Positions 41,868 through 51,108 are shown, numbered from the stretch's first letter. The stretch is 64,000 nucleotides of DNA from Shimia sp. R10_1 (GCF_017744095.1 NZ_JAGHQX010000001.1:62001-126000); one strand, 5' to 3'. Translations and numbers: made by a program. The notes: a model not told the origin generated them from the sequence alone.

Positions 41868-42159
41868 GCTGTGCGTCATGTGCGTGAGCAGCACCGTTTG
41901 GGGCGGTGCAGGGCACAGGGTATGCGGTTTTCGGCGAGGCGGTGCTTGCGCCCGCCGCTGCAGCACCGATTTCGTGAATTCTATTTAAATTTGCGCTATG
42001 GTGACGTTGCAGCGCGCTTTTCTCATTTTTTGGGGCGCGTCCAAAGCCTTTGGCGCAGCGTTTTTGCGCGCATGAAACGCCAAAATTCTCCGGCGTGAAT
42101 GGGGCTTCCTACCAGACTTTAAGACGCATTTTGAATTCACGACCGATTGGAGCAAAGTG
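41868..42159. other. Intergenic region between the porins
   Basis: About 290 bases without a gene. It must carry the promoter of the second porin. GGAG 7 bases before ATG 42160 is the only clear element. Confidence 0.5.
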
Positions 42160-43284
42160 ATGAGTAAGACTGTCTTAGGTACTATTTTTTGTAGGGGTTT
42201 TGGCGGTGCTTTGGCGCTGGGGATATCCAGCACACCGGCATTGGCGCAAAACAATGCGGAGCTTTATGGCCATCTCAACTATGGGTTCATTGTGGCGGAT
42301 GACGGCGACACGACAACGAGCGAGTTTGCTGACAACTCCAATGCAGTGAGCCGGTTTGGTGTTCGTTACTCCATGCCGGTTGGTCAAGGCACGTTTAAGT
42401 TCAATTTTGAAACCGCGCTGGGATTGGCGGGCAGCTCTGACTGGAGCCAGATCAATGATCCGGAGTTCTTGGAATGGGAGCGCACTGATATCCGTAAGGT
42501 CGATTTCAGCTATGAGGGCAGTTTTGGTAAAGTTTATCTGGGGCAGGGTAGTATGGCCTCTGACGGGATAACGGGATCTGATTTTTCTGGAACCGACGGC
42601 ATTGCCACCAGCGCTGTGGCTGACGTGGGCGGCGGGTTTCATTTCAGCGACGGCATGGTTGACGGCAGCGAGCCCACGGTGAAGTCGGTTTTCAGCGACT
42701 TTGATGGCGGGCGGCTGGGGCGTGTGAGATATGACACGCCAGCGCTTGCGAATGGCGCGCTCACCCTGAGTGCTGCGGTGGGGGAAAACATCCTCGCGGA
42801 AGGTGTGGATGATACGGTGTATGACCTTGGTCTGGTCTATAATGGTGATGCTGGAGACATCCAATATAGCGCCCGTATCGGCAGCGAATGGACAGATTTT
42901 GACAGCGGAGGAAACGCAAACTCAGTTTTTGGATCGGTTGCGGTGTTGCACAAGCCAACCGGGCTGAACGGCAAAATCGCTGCTGGGCGGCGTGACAGTG
43001 ATGGCAGCGCGGTGGACAGTGACTATCTTTACACGAAGATCGGGAAACGCGATTTTTCCTGGTTTGCCTGGGGCAATACCCATTTGTCGGCTGATTTCTT
43101 CTGGGCCAATGACTCCCGGCTGGGGGGCGATGATGGCTTTGCCTGGGGGCTTCAGGCGACGCAGGAAATCGACAACTACAATGCGGAACTCTATTTTGCG
43201 TATCGACAGTACCAATATGAGGAGCCGGGGCTGGATTATCAGGACATCGATATCTTTATGGTCGCGGCCCGCTGGAACTTCTGA
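42160..43284 (+). CDS. Outer-membrane porin (second, paralogous copy)
   Basis: A 374-residue porin related to the gene at 40697 along its whole length (shared RVRYDTP, HKPTGLNGKIAAGRRD, and the C-terminal AARWNF). The signal peptide is unusual for including a cysteine (TIFCRGFGGALALG), with cleavage after ALA. It probably arose by tandem duplication. ATG 42160 is preferred over GTG 42157. A long imperfect hairpin at 43319-43350 follows without a T run. Confidence 0.86.
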   Translation: MSKTVLGTIFCRGFGGALALGISSTPALAQNNAELYGHLNYGFIVADDGDTTTSEFADNSNAVSRFGVRYSMPVGQGTFKFNFETALGLAGSSDWSQINDPEFLEWERTDIRKVDFSYEGSFGKVYLGQGSMASDGITGSDFSGTDGIATSAVADVGGGFHFSDGMVDGSEPTVKSVFSDFDGGRLGRVRYDTPALANGALTLSAAVGENILAEGVDDTVYDLGLVYNGDAGDIQYSARIGSEWTDFDSGGNANSVFGSVAVLHKPTGLNGKIAAGRRDSDGSAVDSDYLYTKIGKRDFSWFAWGNTHLSADFFWANDSRLGGDDGFAWGLQATQEIDNYNAELYFAYRQYQYEEPGLDYQDIDIFMVAARWNF

Positions 43285-43455
43285 CAGTTTCGGGCAACGC
43301 CATTTTTGGTTTCGAAACGGCGCAGGTGGCTGAAAGCCAGCGCTTGCGCCGAATTGGCCTTGCGTAGCGGCGCGGGGGCCACTAGAAGAGCACAAATTTT
43401 CTCGACTGCGCGCGGACTCTCATGTGCCGCGCGCCGCTACTTATGGGGACTCCTG

Positions 43456-44790
43456 ATGCAGGTTACCGAGACTCTGAATGAAGGTCTGAAACGCGGCTAT
43501 TCCATCACCGTGACAGCCGATGAGCTGGACGCGAAAGTGAATGAAAAGCTGAAAGAAGCACAGCCGGAAATCGAAATGAAAGGTTTCCGCAAAGGCAAAG
43601 TGCCGATGCCTCTGCTGAAAAAGCAGTTTGGTGAGCGTCTGCTGGGCGAAGCGATGCAGGAAACCATCGATGGTGCGATGAACGCGCACTTTGAAGAGTC
43701 TGGCGACCGTCCGGCGCTGCAGCCAAAAGTCGAGATGAAAAACGGCGAAGAGTGGACCGCAGGCGACGACGTAGAAGTCGAAATGTCCTACGAAGCGCTG
43801 CCAGAGATCCCTGAAGTGGACCTGAAAGGCATCAAGCTGGAAAAGCTGGTTGTCAAAGCAGACGACGCAGCCGTTGACGAGGCACTGGGCAACCTTGCGG
43901 AAACAGCGCAGGACTTCAAAGCACGCGGCGAAGGCGATGCGGCTCAGGATGGCGATCAGGTTGTCATGGACTTCGTTGGCCGCATCGACGGCGAAGCTTT
44001 TGACGGTGGCGCAGGCGAAGACTTCCCACTGACCCTCGGCTCCGGCCAGTTCATCCCCGGCTTCGAAGAGCAGCTGGTTGGTGTGAAAGCTGGTGAAGAA
44101 AAAGACGTGACCGTATCCTTCCCTGAAGAGTACGGCGCAGAGAACCTTGCCGGTAAAGAAGCTGTGTTCGCTTGCACCATCAAAGAGGTGAAAGAGCCGG
44201 TCGCCGCAGAGATCAACGACGAGCTGGCGACCAAGTTTGGCGCAGAAGACCTCGCAGGTCTGAAGGCTCAGATCACCGAGCGTCTGGAAGCAGAATATGC
44301 CGGTGCGGCACGTGCCGTCACCAAGCGCGCGCTGCTGGACGAGCTGGACAAGCTGGTATCCTTCGAGCTGCCGCCATCCCTGGTGGAAGCAGAAGCGGGC
44401 CAGATTGCGCACCAGCTGTGGCACGAGGAAAACCCAGAAGTGGAAGGCCACGATCACGACAAGATCGAGCCAACTGACGAGCACAACAAACTGGCAGAGC
44501 GTCGCGTGCGTCTGGGCCTGCTGCTGGCAGAGCTTGGCCAAAAAGCAGAAGTTGAAGTGACCGACGCTGAGATGACTCAAGCGATCATGAACCAGGCGCG
44601 TCAGTACCCTGGTCAGGAGCGTCAGTTCTTCGAATTCATCCAGCAGAACCAGCAGATGCAGCAGCAGATGCGCGCGCCGATCTTTGAAGACAAAGTTGTC
44701 GACTATGTCTTCGAACTGGCAGAAATCAGCGAGAAAGAGGTCTCCAAAGACGACCTGCAGAAAGCTGTTGAGGCGCTGGACGACGAATAA
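43456..44790 (+). CDS. tig: Trigger factor (ribosome-associated chaperone)
   Basis: A 444-residue protein with the three trigger factor domains: a ribosome-binding domain with the [17 protein letters not shown] loop, an FKBP-type peptidyl-prolyl isomerase domain ([18 protein letters not shown], then [20 protein letters not shown]), and a C-terminal chaperone domain. It binds nascent chains at the exit tunnel. The C-terminus ends in an acidic helix ([16 protein letters not shown]). Codon use is strongly biased, as expected for a highly expressed gene. Start 43456 has GGGGA upstream; the open frame beyond it is noise. Confidence 0.96.
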   Translation: MQVTETLNEGLKRGYSITVTADELDAKVNEKLKEAQPEIEMKGFRKGKVPMPLLKKQFGERLLGEAMQETIDGAMNAHFEESGDRPALQPKVEMKNGEEWTAGDDVEVEMSYEALPEIPEVDLKGIKLEKLVVKADDAAVDEALGNLAETAQDFKARGEGDAAQDGDQVVMDFVGRIDGEAFDGGAGEDFPLTLGSGQFIPGFEEQLVGVKAGEEKDVTVSFPEEYGAENLAGKEAVFACTIKEVKEPVAAEINDELATKFGAEDLAGLKAQITERLEAEYAGAARAVTKRALLDELDKLVSFELPPSLVEAEAGQIAHQLWHEENPEVEGHDHDKIEPTDEHNKLAERRVRLGLLLAELGQKAEVEVTDAEMTQAIMNQARQYPGQERQFFEFIQQNQQMQQQMRAPIFEDKVVDYVFELAEISEKEVSKDDLQKAVEALDDE

Positions 44791-44813
44791 GTCGACCCGC
44801 TTTCAGATTAGAG

Positions 44814-44841
44814 AGGCCGCTCCGATGGAGCGGCCTTTTTT
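44814..44841 (+). terminator. Rho-independent terminator of tig
   Basis: A perfect 10 bp stem (aggccgctcc / ggagcggcct, loop gat) followed by six T, 23 bases after the stop. Confidence 0.93.
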
Positions 44842-44974
44842 GTTTCAGTTTGGATCTGAGCGAGATGGCGAGGACGGCGACGTCTCGTCCGGTTGATTGG
44901 CAGTGGCGTCATTGGGGTTGCTTTGTTTCTTGCGGGTCTGTTCTCTTTGGTTTCAGAGAATGGGAGAGAGACAC

Positions 44975-45388
44975 ATGGGCTACACCACATTTGACAAGGC
45001 TGGATATGAGGCTTTCAAAGCCAATGATCGTGACGGGCCTGTGCATATGCTGAACCTCATAAAATTGCGCGCAGAGGCGGTTTATGAGGATGGGCGACAG
45101 GCGACTGGTGCTGAAGCCTATGCCGCATATGGGCGGGAGAGTGCGGCCACCTTTGCCAAGTTGGGTGGCAAGATTATCTGGCGTGGCGGCATGGAGCAGA
45201 TGCTTATTGGGCCAGAGAAAATGTGGGATCTGTGCTTTATCGCAGAGTATCCAAGTGTAGAGGCATTTGCCTCTATGCACACATATGCCGAGTATCGTGC
45301 GGCTGTTGTGCATCGGCAGGCGGCGGTTGAAGACAGCCGACTGATCCGGATGGCCCCTCAGGCACTTGGCGGGAACTTTGGCGAATAG
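44975..45388 (+). CDS. DUF1330 family protein
   Basis: A 137-residue protein of the DUF1330 ferredoxin-like fold family. The N-terminal PVHMLNLIKLRAEAVYEDGR and the C-terminal YPSVEAFASMHTYAEYRAA segments are typical. The biochemical role is not known; the fold is that of the dimeric alpha/beta barrel superfamily, which includes small monooxygenases and EthD-like proteins. RBS GGGAGAG precedes ATG 44975. It is convergent with the GlxA-type regulator and stands alone. Confidence 0.82.
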   Translation: MGYTTFDKAGYEAFKANDRDGPVHMLNLIKLRAEAVYEDGRQATGAEAYAAYGRESAATFAKLGGKIIWRGGMEQMLIGPEKMWDLCFIAEYPSVEAFASMHTYAEYRAAVVHRQAAVEDSRLIRMAPQALGGNFGE

Positions 45389-45407
45389 TTCAGGATCGTT
45401 GTGATAC

Positions 45408-46430
45408 TCAGATCATGTCGTGTTTTTCAGACCACCCTCGCCGGAAAGAGGTCGGAGAGGCGCCGTAGAGCTTTTTAAAGCGCGACGTGAGCTGGCTGGC
45501 GCTGCCAAAACCAGTCGCGGCGGCAATATCGGCAACTGACATTTCCGTCTCGCTGAGCAGGGCATAGGCACGCTGGACCCTGAGTTTGATGTAAAATTGT
45601 ACGGGTGAAGTTTCGACATACTTCTGAAACAGCCGTTCGAGCTGGCGGCGCGAGACCGCTATCGCGCGCGCGATTTCGGTGATTTCCAGTGGGTCCTCGA
45701 GGTTTTCATGCATGATCTGGATGGCATTTATGAGGAACTGGTTGCGGCTGCCGAGGGCGACAGAGAAGGCAGATTTTTGCAATCGCTTACTGTTGTTGGA
45801 GCGAAAGTGGATGCACATGTCTGACACGATGACCGCAAGATCGGTGCCAAAATCAGACTCGATCATATCCAGCATCATATCCGTTGCGGCACTTCCGCCG
45901 CCACAGGTCATGAGGTCTCCGTCGATTTCATAGAGGTTTGCAGAGGGTTGCAGGCCGTTGAAATGCTCCACAAAGGCGGGGTGATTTTCCCAATGCAGCG
46001 TGAATTTTTTGTCCGTCAGAACACCCGCTTTGGCCAAGGCAAAGGCGCCTGTGCAAATGCCACCGAGTTTGCAGCCAAACGCCTTTTGCCGGCTGATCCA
46101 CGACACCACTTTGGGTGACGCGCTCGCGGCGGGCTCGATGCCCGCACAGACAAACAGACGGGCGGCACGCGAGAGGTTTTGCAATGCAAAATCTGGCGTG
46201 ATGTTGACACCGTTTGAGCACGTCACTGGCTGACCGTCTTCTGAGATCAGATACCATTTATAGAGTTCTCTGTTGGTCACCTGATTGGCGATGCGCAGCG
46301 GTTCCACCGCAGCACTGAAAGCCAGCATGGTCAGCTTGGGGAGCAAGAGAAAATTGATGTCTTTCGCAGGCCCGTCATAGTCGAGACCAAAGGTGGCAGC
46401 GCCCTTTGGGATGAAATTGCGCGATGTCAT
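45408..46430 (-). CDS. GlxA family AraC-type transcriptional regulator (DJ-1/PfpI domain)
   Basis: A 340-residue regulator. Residues 25-200 are a class I glutamine amidotransferase/DJ-1-like domain (CTGAFALAKAGVL with the elbow Cys, THWENHP-like LHWENHPAF, and DLMTCGGGSAATDMMLDMI). Residues about 235-330 form an AraC DNA-binding domain with two helix-turn-helix units (ITEIARAIAVSRRQLERLF and VADIAAATGFGSASQLTSRF). Related proteins (GbdR, CdhR, SouR) sense glycine betaine, carnitine or sarcosine. No target operon is adjacent, so the inducer is unknown. Confidence 0.88.
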   Translation of the reverse strand: MTSRNFIPKGAATFGLDYDGPAKDINFLLLPKLTMLAFSAAVEPLRIANQVTNRELYKWYLISEDGQPVTCSNGVNITPDFALQNLSRAARLFVCAGIEPAASASPKVVSWISRQKAFGCKLGGICTGAFALAKAGVLTDKKFTLHWENHPAFVEHFNGLQPSANLYEIDGDLMTCGGGSAATDMMLDMIESDFGTDLAVIVSDMCIHFRSNNSKRLQKSAFSVALGSRNQFLINAIQIMHENLEDPLEITEIARAIAVSRRQLERLFQKYVETSPVQFYIKLRVQRAYALLSETEMSVADIAAATGFGSASQLTSRFKKLYGASPTSFRRGWSEKHDMI

Positions 46431-46640
46431 GGGCGTGGCTCCGAGAGATCCCAGTGTGGGGGCAGGGCTGGGGCATGCTGTTGGGATGCTGGCATGTTTT
46501 TCAGTCCTTCTACCACGGGTTTGCCTGATGGTCTGTTGGTTTCAGAATAGGTGTTTGCCGCACAAAGGCAAAGTTCAGTGGTTTGGCGAAGACAGCAAAT
46601 TTTACCACCTAACAGCGCCTTGTTGAGCGCCCATTCGTTT

Positions 46641-46664
46641 GCGGTTTGCGACATTGCGGTTTGC
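46641..46664. promoter_or_regulatory. Direct repeat GCGGTTTGC x2 upstream of the GlxA-type regulator
   Basis: Two exact GCGGTTTGC copies at 46641-46649 and 46656-46664 are 15 bases apart start to start, about 210 bases upstream of the regulator start. AraC-family proteins bind direct repeats, so this could be an autoregulatory site, although the spacing is shorter than usual for the family. Confidence 0.3.
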
Positions 46665-46682
46665 TGGAGACATGATAGCCCC

Positions 46683-46716
46683 AAAAAAGAGAAGCCCCGG
46701 CGCGGGGCCGGGGCTT
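46683..46716 (-). terminator. Rho-independent terminator of the HlyD-type gene
   Basis: A perfect 10 bp stem (aagccccggc 46692-46701, gccggggctt 46707-46716, 5-base loop) with an A-rich run on the left, i.e. a T tail on the minus strand. Confidence 0.85.
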
Positions 46717-46747
46717 GGTATGTTTCAGTTAGGGGCTGTGCTGCCGA

Positions 46748-47983
46748 TCAATGATGGCCTGCGAAAACAAGCACTCTGAACGGCATCAGGATGGCACGGA
46801 ACCGCAGGATCAGAGCGTGGGCATAACCGACCGTGTCAATCACATGCAGTGCGACAAATTCGGCGGTGCCTATGTCAGGATCTTGCAGGCGCTCGTGGTT
46901 GTTGGTGTAGGCATTGACCTCGCATTGGCTGCCGGGGGGCAGATGGTCGATCCCGCCTTCCCAGAGGGGCTCCAGAAAAGCGATGACTGTGCCTGGGGCC
47001 TGCAAGTTCTGCGGGTCACGCAGGGTATCTGACGGGCGGACCTGACCTGATGGGATGACATCCTGCACATCAACAATCACCATGGGGGTCACCCGCATCG
47101 GCGCTGTGGCGCAAGACATTTCCGCCATCATGCCGGGGTGCAGGACCTGCGCGGTCAGCTGATTGAAACCGGCCTGAAACCGCGCGCGCCCGGTGTCAGA
47201 GGGGACAAGAATGCCTGCTGGGCGCAGGATCGGGTTGATGTAGTCCCCGGGGCGCAGATCGAATTGTTCGATGCGGCCCGCTTGCCCGGCGAAGATTTCC
47301 ATCTTGGCGAGTTCCACCTCTGCCTGCGTAAGTGCGGCGATGGCACTCTCTTTCTGGGCTGGGATCTGAATGTCCAAACGGTGTTTGGCAGATTCAAGCG
47401 CAGAATGGGCTGCATCCATCGCGGCGAGACGTTCTTGGATCAGGTTCTCTAGGCGCTCCACTTCGCGTTCGGTAACGGCGGGAGAGTTTTGCTGATAAAG
47501 CGTGTTCTTGCGTTCAAACTCATCTTTGGTCTGCTCAAAGGCGGCTTCGGCAGCGTCAAAGTTGGCTTGAGATACACGCACATCGTCCTGGGCGATCAGG
47601 GCCGCTGCATCGACCTCTACCACTCCGGCACGGGCCGTTGCGACGGCGGCGCGCTGGCGGCTGTCATCCAGTTTGAAGATCAGATCGCCTTCTTTCACGT
47701 CCTGATTGTTTTTTACAAAGACCTCTGTCACTCGGCCGCTGATCTCAGGCAGGATCGTGACGGTGCGGAAAAAGGAGGTCGCATTGCTTGTTGAAGGGTG
47801 GAAGTAGAAGATCAGCGTGATCAGGCTGACAGTGAGGATGAAGCAGGAGCTGAGGCCGTAGCGCAGCTCATACCACATCGAAAAGAGATTGATCTCTTTG
47901 CCGAGACGTTTGCCTTGCGCAAAGCGGCGAAACAGGAAATCCGGCAGGATCGTGAGCATGGAGCAGCAGATGAATTCGAGCAT
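46748..47983 (-). CDS. HlyD family membrane-fusion protein (YiaV-like)
   Basis: A 411-residue inner-membrane protein. A membrane helix near residues 45-62 (SCFILTVSLITLIFYFHP) is followed by a lipoyl-like half (VTILPEISGRVTEVFVKNNQ, then GDLIFKLDDSRQRA), a coiled coil (about 105-215) and the closing half (GQAGRIEQFDLRPGDYINP). There is no ABC, RND or MFS partner; instead a small two-helix membrane protein lies just upstream, as with the E. coli YiaW-YiaV pair. Its transported compound, if any, is unknown. Confidence 0.82.
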   Translation of the reverse strand: MLEFICCSMLTILPDFLFRRFAQGKRLGKEINLFSMWYELRYGLSSCFILTVSLITLIFYFHPSTSNATSFFRTVTILPEISGRVTEVFVKNNQDVKEGDLIFKLDDSRQRAAVATARAGVVEVDAAALIAQDDVRVSQANFDAAEAAFEQTKDEFERKNTLYQQNSPAVTEREVERLENLIQERLAAMDAAHSALESAKHRLDIQIPAQKESAIAALTQAEVELAKMEIFAGQAGRIEQFDLRPGDYINPILRPAGILVPSDTGRARFQAGFNQLTAQVLHPGMMAEMSCATAPMRVTPMVIVDVQDVIPSGQVRPSDTLRDPQNLQAPGTVIAFLEPLWEGGIDHLPPGSQCEVNAYTNNHERLQDPDIGTAEFVALHVIDTVGYAHALILRFRAILMPFRVLVFAGHH

Positions 47984-47986
47984 CGG

Positions 47987-48457
47987 TTATGCCTTCTTTT
48001 CCGGGATCGCGTCTGCGCTTTCGGCGACATCGGACACTTTGAGATATTCTGTATGTGGCTCGGGGACTGGAAAAGGATCTGGTGGAGCGGGCTTGCGCGC
48101 CGGTTGTTCGCGTATCTTTTCGAGTGTGTCGGCGATGCGCTGCAGCGGTGTCTGATAGTCCGGGAACTGGATCAACGCCAGAAGCAGGGCGGCCACCCAA
48201 TAAAGATTGTTGTGGGTAAACAAGGCAATGAGCGCCAAGACCCCAACAATTTGCAATTGGTTCGTGCCAAGCTCGTGGGCGAGCTTCTCTGGCAGAGAAT
48301 GCAGATGTAAGAAAAAGGTCAGCAACAAAAAGACCATGACAATCGCAAAGATACCGACGTTGGTCAGCATCGGGTCATAGCCTGTCGCGTCAGAGATGAA
48401 GCTTGGAAGATGGTGCGGCGCCAACGGATGGGGGGCGACTGCGGTTTCGGTGCTCAC
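47987..48457 (-). CDS. Small two-helix membrane protein (DUF3302-like)
   Basis: A 156-residue protein with a GTG start. It has two hydrophobic helices (MLTNVGIFAIVMVFLLLTFFL and QIVGVLALIALFTHNNLYWV) separated by a short loop, and a hydrophilic Pro-rich tail ending in Lys. The topology and the downstream HlyD gene resemble YiaW/YibI (DUF3302), which accompany HlyD-like proteins in enterobacteria, but the sequence match is weak. It ends 3 bp before the HlyD gene, so the two are an operon. Confidence 0.62.
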   Translation of the reverse strand: MSTETAVAPHPLAPHHLPSFISDATGYDPMLTNVGIFAIVMVFLLLTFFLHLHSLPEKLAHELGTNQLQIVGVLALIALFTHNNLYWVAALLLALIQFPDYQTPLQRIADTLEKIREQPARKPAPPDPFPVPEPHTEYLKVSDVAESADAIPEKKA

Positions 48458-48527
48458 GATGTGGCCTCAAATTAGAGAAAGCAATGAGGCGCAGGATAGA
48501 GTGTGCTGAGGCTGGTGCCAAGATGCG

Positions 48528-49004
48528 TCAGGGGGCCAATCCGGTTTCTTTCAACAATCCTGCACGTTTGGCTTCGGGGTAGTAGCCTTTTGCGTACAGA
48601 AAGACAGATCTGTCATAATTGCCGCCTGCCACCAGATAGGCGCCGCGCAGATATTTGACCGCATAGGTGAGATTGGTTTCTGCATCCAGCAAGCCCTGAC
48701 GGTCTCCCGTGTAGCCCATGCCGCGTGCCGTGGGCAGCTGGATTTGCATCAGGCCGATGTTGGGCCCGTTGGTGGCCCAGGGACGGTGCGTGCTTTCGCG
48801 AATGACCACCCGTTGCACAAGATCACGCGGTACTTCGTATAAATCGGCGTATTGGTTGATCAGTGCGCGCAGCTCCGGTGTTTCGTTTGGATAGAGCGGA
48901 GGATCAAATTCGGGTTCCGAAACCGCCTCGTTTCCAGAGCAGGCCGCCACAACAGAGGTTGAAAGCGCCATCAAGCAGAATTTTCGACGTGATGTTAGCG
49001 ACAT
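48528..49004 (-). CDS. Lytic transglycosylase lipoprotein (SLT domain)
   Basis: A 158-residue lipoprotein (lipobox VAAC, after MSLTSRRKFCLMALSTS). The remaining part is a compact SLT domain: catalytic Glu in RVVIREST, GLMQIQLPTARGMGYTG and the closing NLTYAVKYLRGAYLVAGGNY. It cleaves the MurNAc-GlcNAc bond of peptidoglycan to give an anhydro end. AGGAG lies 7 bases before ATG 49004. It lies 70 bp upstream of the small membrane protein gene on the same strand. Confidence 0.9.
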   Translation of the reverse strand: MSLTSRRKFCLMALSTSVVAACSGNEAVSEPEFDPPLYPNETPELRALINQYADLYEVPRDLVQRVVIRESTHRPWATNGPNIGLMQIQLPTARGMGYTGDRQGLLDAETNLTYAVKYLRGAYLVAGGNYDRSVFLYAKGYYPEAKRAGLLKETGLAP

Positions 49005-49116
49005 AGGGGACTCCTAAATTCAATAATGAGAGCATGACGTCGAGTGGGATAAAGGCAAGCGCAAAGGCGCGTTGCGCTGTTGGTCGGCTGTCCTTTGCGC
49101 AGGCTGCTTTGCTGCG

Positions 49117-49755
49117 TTATGCCTGAAATTGGGTCTGTTCTGGTGTGGGTTTGGGAAGCGCCTCGAGTTGGTCCAGTGCTTTGTGGATGTCATCAAATGT
49201 GATGCCCGACAGATCCTTCAGGGGCCGATTCCACCATGCCACGGAGAGCAGGCGCTGGATGGTTTGCGGATCAAACCGGTATCTTATGATGTTCGCCGGG
49301 ACACCGCCCACGATTGCATAGGCTGGCACATCTTTGGAGACGACGGCGCCAGCAGCGATGATGGCACCATGACCTACGGTGACACCGCGTAAAATGGTGG
49401 CGTGCGTGCCAATCCAGACATCGTGACCCACTGTCGCGCCGGACGGTGCGTTAAAGGGGACGCGCTGAATGTTGTCCCATTCGGCTTGCCCTTTGAAGTG
49501 GTGTTGGGAGTATTGGAAGGGATGGGTGCTTAGAAAATCGGTTGGATGCTCAATGGCACCAATCTCGACAAAACGTGCCACCGAACAGAAGCGCCCCAAC
49601 GTGGAGCCACGTGCCAAAACGGCGTTTTCAGACAGATAGCTCATACGGCCGATCGCGCAGTCTTCAGCGATATGAGAAAACCGTTCTGTCCGGATCGGTG
49701 CTTCGATCTTTGCGCGACGCGATACGAAGCTGCGACCACTGATTACATTTTCCAT
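49117..49755 (-). CDS. Left-handed beta-helix acetyltransferase (XAT/CatB type)
   Basis: A 212-residue acyltransferase. Hexapeptide repeats are visible ([36 protein letters not shown] and [20 protein letters not shown]), and the loop [13 protein letters not shown] carries the candidate catalytic His of the XAT class. Members acetylate chloramphenicol, streptogramins or sugars; the acceptor here is not known and resistance should not be assumed. RBS AAGAGG precedes ATG 49755. Confidence 0.86.
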   Translation of the reverse strand: MENVISGRSFVSRRAKIEAPIRTERFSHIAEDCAIGRMSYLSENAVLARGSTLGRFCSVARFVEIGAIEHPTDFLSTHPFQYSQHHFKGQAEWDNIQRVPFNAPSGATVGHDVWIGTHATILRGVTVGHGAIIAAGAVVSKDVPAYAIVGGVPANIIRYRFDPQTIQRLLSVAWWNRPLKDLSGITFDDIHKALDQLEALPKPTPEQTQFQA

Positions 49756-49802
49756 GTCAGCCTCTTTTTGAGGAAAATGCTATAAGCGACCGCGGTTTGC
49801 CA

Positions 49803-49837
49803 GAAAAAAGCCGCGCCCAGGTGCACCCGGACGCGGC
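49803..49837 (-). terminator. Rho-independent terminator of the rpsF-rpsR-rplI operon
   Basis: A 7 bp outer stem (agccgcg 49808-49814, cgcggct 49831-49837) with an inner GC-rich part and an A run at 49803-49808, which is a T tail on the minus strand. It lies 29 bases after the rplI stop. Confidence 0.8.
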
Positions 49838-49865
49838 TCTCGCGAATTCTTCGCTGGTAAAGCGC

Positions 49866-50486
49866 TTACTGCTCTTCGGCAGGTGCTTCCTCGGATGGTG
49901 CGTCAGCACCCATGTCATCGTCGTCAGAGGCTGCAGCACCGATATCGTCGAACAGTTCGGCGATTTCGAATTCTGCTTCTGCTTCTGCTTCGGCTGCCAG
50001 TTCCTGAATGGATTTACCGGAAGCTTGCAGCTCCGCTTCTTCCTCAGAACGAGCAACGTTCAGGTTGATGGTGATCTGAACTTCAGGGTGCAGGTTCACG
50101 TGAACCGCGTGCAGACCCAGCTCTTTGATCGGAGCGGCCAGAGCAACCTGTTTCTTGTCCAGAGAGAAGCCTGCTTCGGTGGCAGCTTCTGCTGCGTCAC
50201 GTGGGGTGACGGAGCCGTAGAGCGCACCAGCGTCGGACGCGGAACGAATCACGATGAACTGTTCGCCATCGAGCTTCTCGCCCAGTGCTTCTGCTTCTTT
50301 CTTGGTTTCCAGGTTGCGCGCTTCCAGCTGAGCTTTCTGCGCTTCGAAAGATGCGATGTTGGCTTTGGACGCGGTCAGCGCCTTGCCCTGTGGCAGCAGG
50401 AAGTTACGAGCATAGCCCGGCTTCACGTCCACAACTTCGCCCATTTGGCCCAGCTTGGCCACACGTTCCAGAAGGATAACTTGCAT
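49866..50486 (-). CDS. rplI: Large-subunit ribosomal protein bL9
   Basis: A 206-residue protein. The start [20 protein letters not shown] is diagnostic of L9, and the central helix and C-terminal domain follow. The last ~50 residues form an acidic, alanine-rich extension (end EEAPAEEQ) longer than in E. coli L9 (149 residues), as seen in other Rhodobacteraceae. L9 binds domain V of 23S rRNA and affects frame fidelity. RBS AGGAG precedes the ATG. Confidence 0.96.
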   Translation of the reverse strand: MQVILLERVAKLGQMGEVVDVKPGYARNFLLPQGKALTASKANIASFEAQKAQLEARNLETKKEAEALGEKLDGEQFIVIRSASDAGALYGSVTPRDAAEAATEAGFSLDKKQVALAAPIKELGLHAVHVNLHPEVQITINLNVARSEEEAELQASGKSIQELAAEAEAEAEFEIAELFDDIGAAASDDDDMGADAPSEEAPAEEQ

Positions 50487-50498
50487 GTCAGGTTCTCC

Positions 50499-50726
50499 TT
50501 ACTTCACGGCGTATGGAAGCAGTGCAAGGAAGCGCGCGCGTTTGATTGCACGGGCCAGCTCACGCTGTTTCTTGGCGGACACGGCTGTGATGCGCGAAGG
50601 CACGATTTTGCCGCGCTCAGAGATGTAGCGCTGCAGCAGCTTGGTGTCTTTGTAGTCGATTTTTGGCGCATTTTCACCCGAGAAAGGGCAGACTTTGCGA
50701 CGGCGGAAAAATGGTTTTGCAGCCAT
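50499..50726 (-). CDS. rpsR: Small-subunit ribosomal protein bS18
   Basis: A 75-residue protein with the S18 core [20 protein letters not shown] and [20 protein letters not shown]. It binds S6 and the 16S platform. It lies 12 bp upstream of rplI and 25 bp downstream of rpsF, the standard order. Confidence 0.97.
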   Translation of the reverse strand: MAAKPFFRRRKVCPFSGENAPKIDYKDTKLLQRYISERGKIVPSRITAVSAKKQRELARAIKRARFLALLPYAVK

Positions 50727-50751
50727 AACTTAATGTCCTCTCTTAAGGTGA

Positions 50752-51108
50752 TTAGGAGCGGCGCTCGCGGCGGTCGCCACGCTCGTCACGTTTCTGCATC
50801 TGAACCGAAGGACCTTCAGCGTGCTCGTCGACCTTGATGGTCAGAACGCGCATCACGTCATCATGCAAGCGCATCAGGCGTTCCATTTCCTGAATCGCTG
50901 CGGAAGGCGCGTCGGTTTTCAGGAAGGCGTAGTGGCCTTTGCGGTTCTTGTTGATTTTGTAGGCCATGGTTTTCACGCCCCAGTACTCGCTCTCAACAAC
51001 GGAACCACCGTTGTCAGACAGAACTGTACCGAAGTGTTCAACGAGGCTTTCTGCTTGCGCGTTGGACAGGTCCTGGCGCGAGATGAAAACATGCTCATAA
51101 AGCGGCAT
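50752..51108 (-). CDS. rpsF: Small-subunit ribosomal protein bS6
   Basis: A 118-residue protein with the S6 start MPLYEHVFISRQDLSNAQAE and the GVKTMAYKINKNRKGHYAFL block. The C-terminal tail is short, basic and acidic (ERGDRRERRS). The start is set at ATG 51108, with GGAG 8 bases upstream; the open frame extends to 51177. S6 pairs with S18 in the 30S platform. It heads the operon. Confidence 0.96.
   Translation of the reverse strand: MPLYEHVFISRQDLSNAQAESLVEHFGTVLSDNGGSVVESEYWGVKTMAYKINKNRKGHYAFLKTDAPSAAIQEMERLMRLHDDVMRVLTIKVDEHAEGPSVQMQKRDERGDRRERRS

Larger units (their letters stand above)
46431..46747. other. Intergenic region with direct repeats and a terminator
   Basis: About 315 bases between the GlxA-type gene and the HlyD-type gene, both on the minus strand. 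It holds the promoter of the regulator, a pair of direct repeats and the terminator of the HlyD-type gene. No gene is supported. Confidence 0.55.

Noticed and set aside
43319-43350. Terminator after the second porin
   Set aside because: A long imperfect hairpin is present but no T run follows, and the stem has large bulges.
49117-49755. Chloramphenicol resistance gene
   Set aside because: The XAT fold is shared by many sugar and other acetyltransferases; the sequence alone does not show drug resistance.
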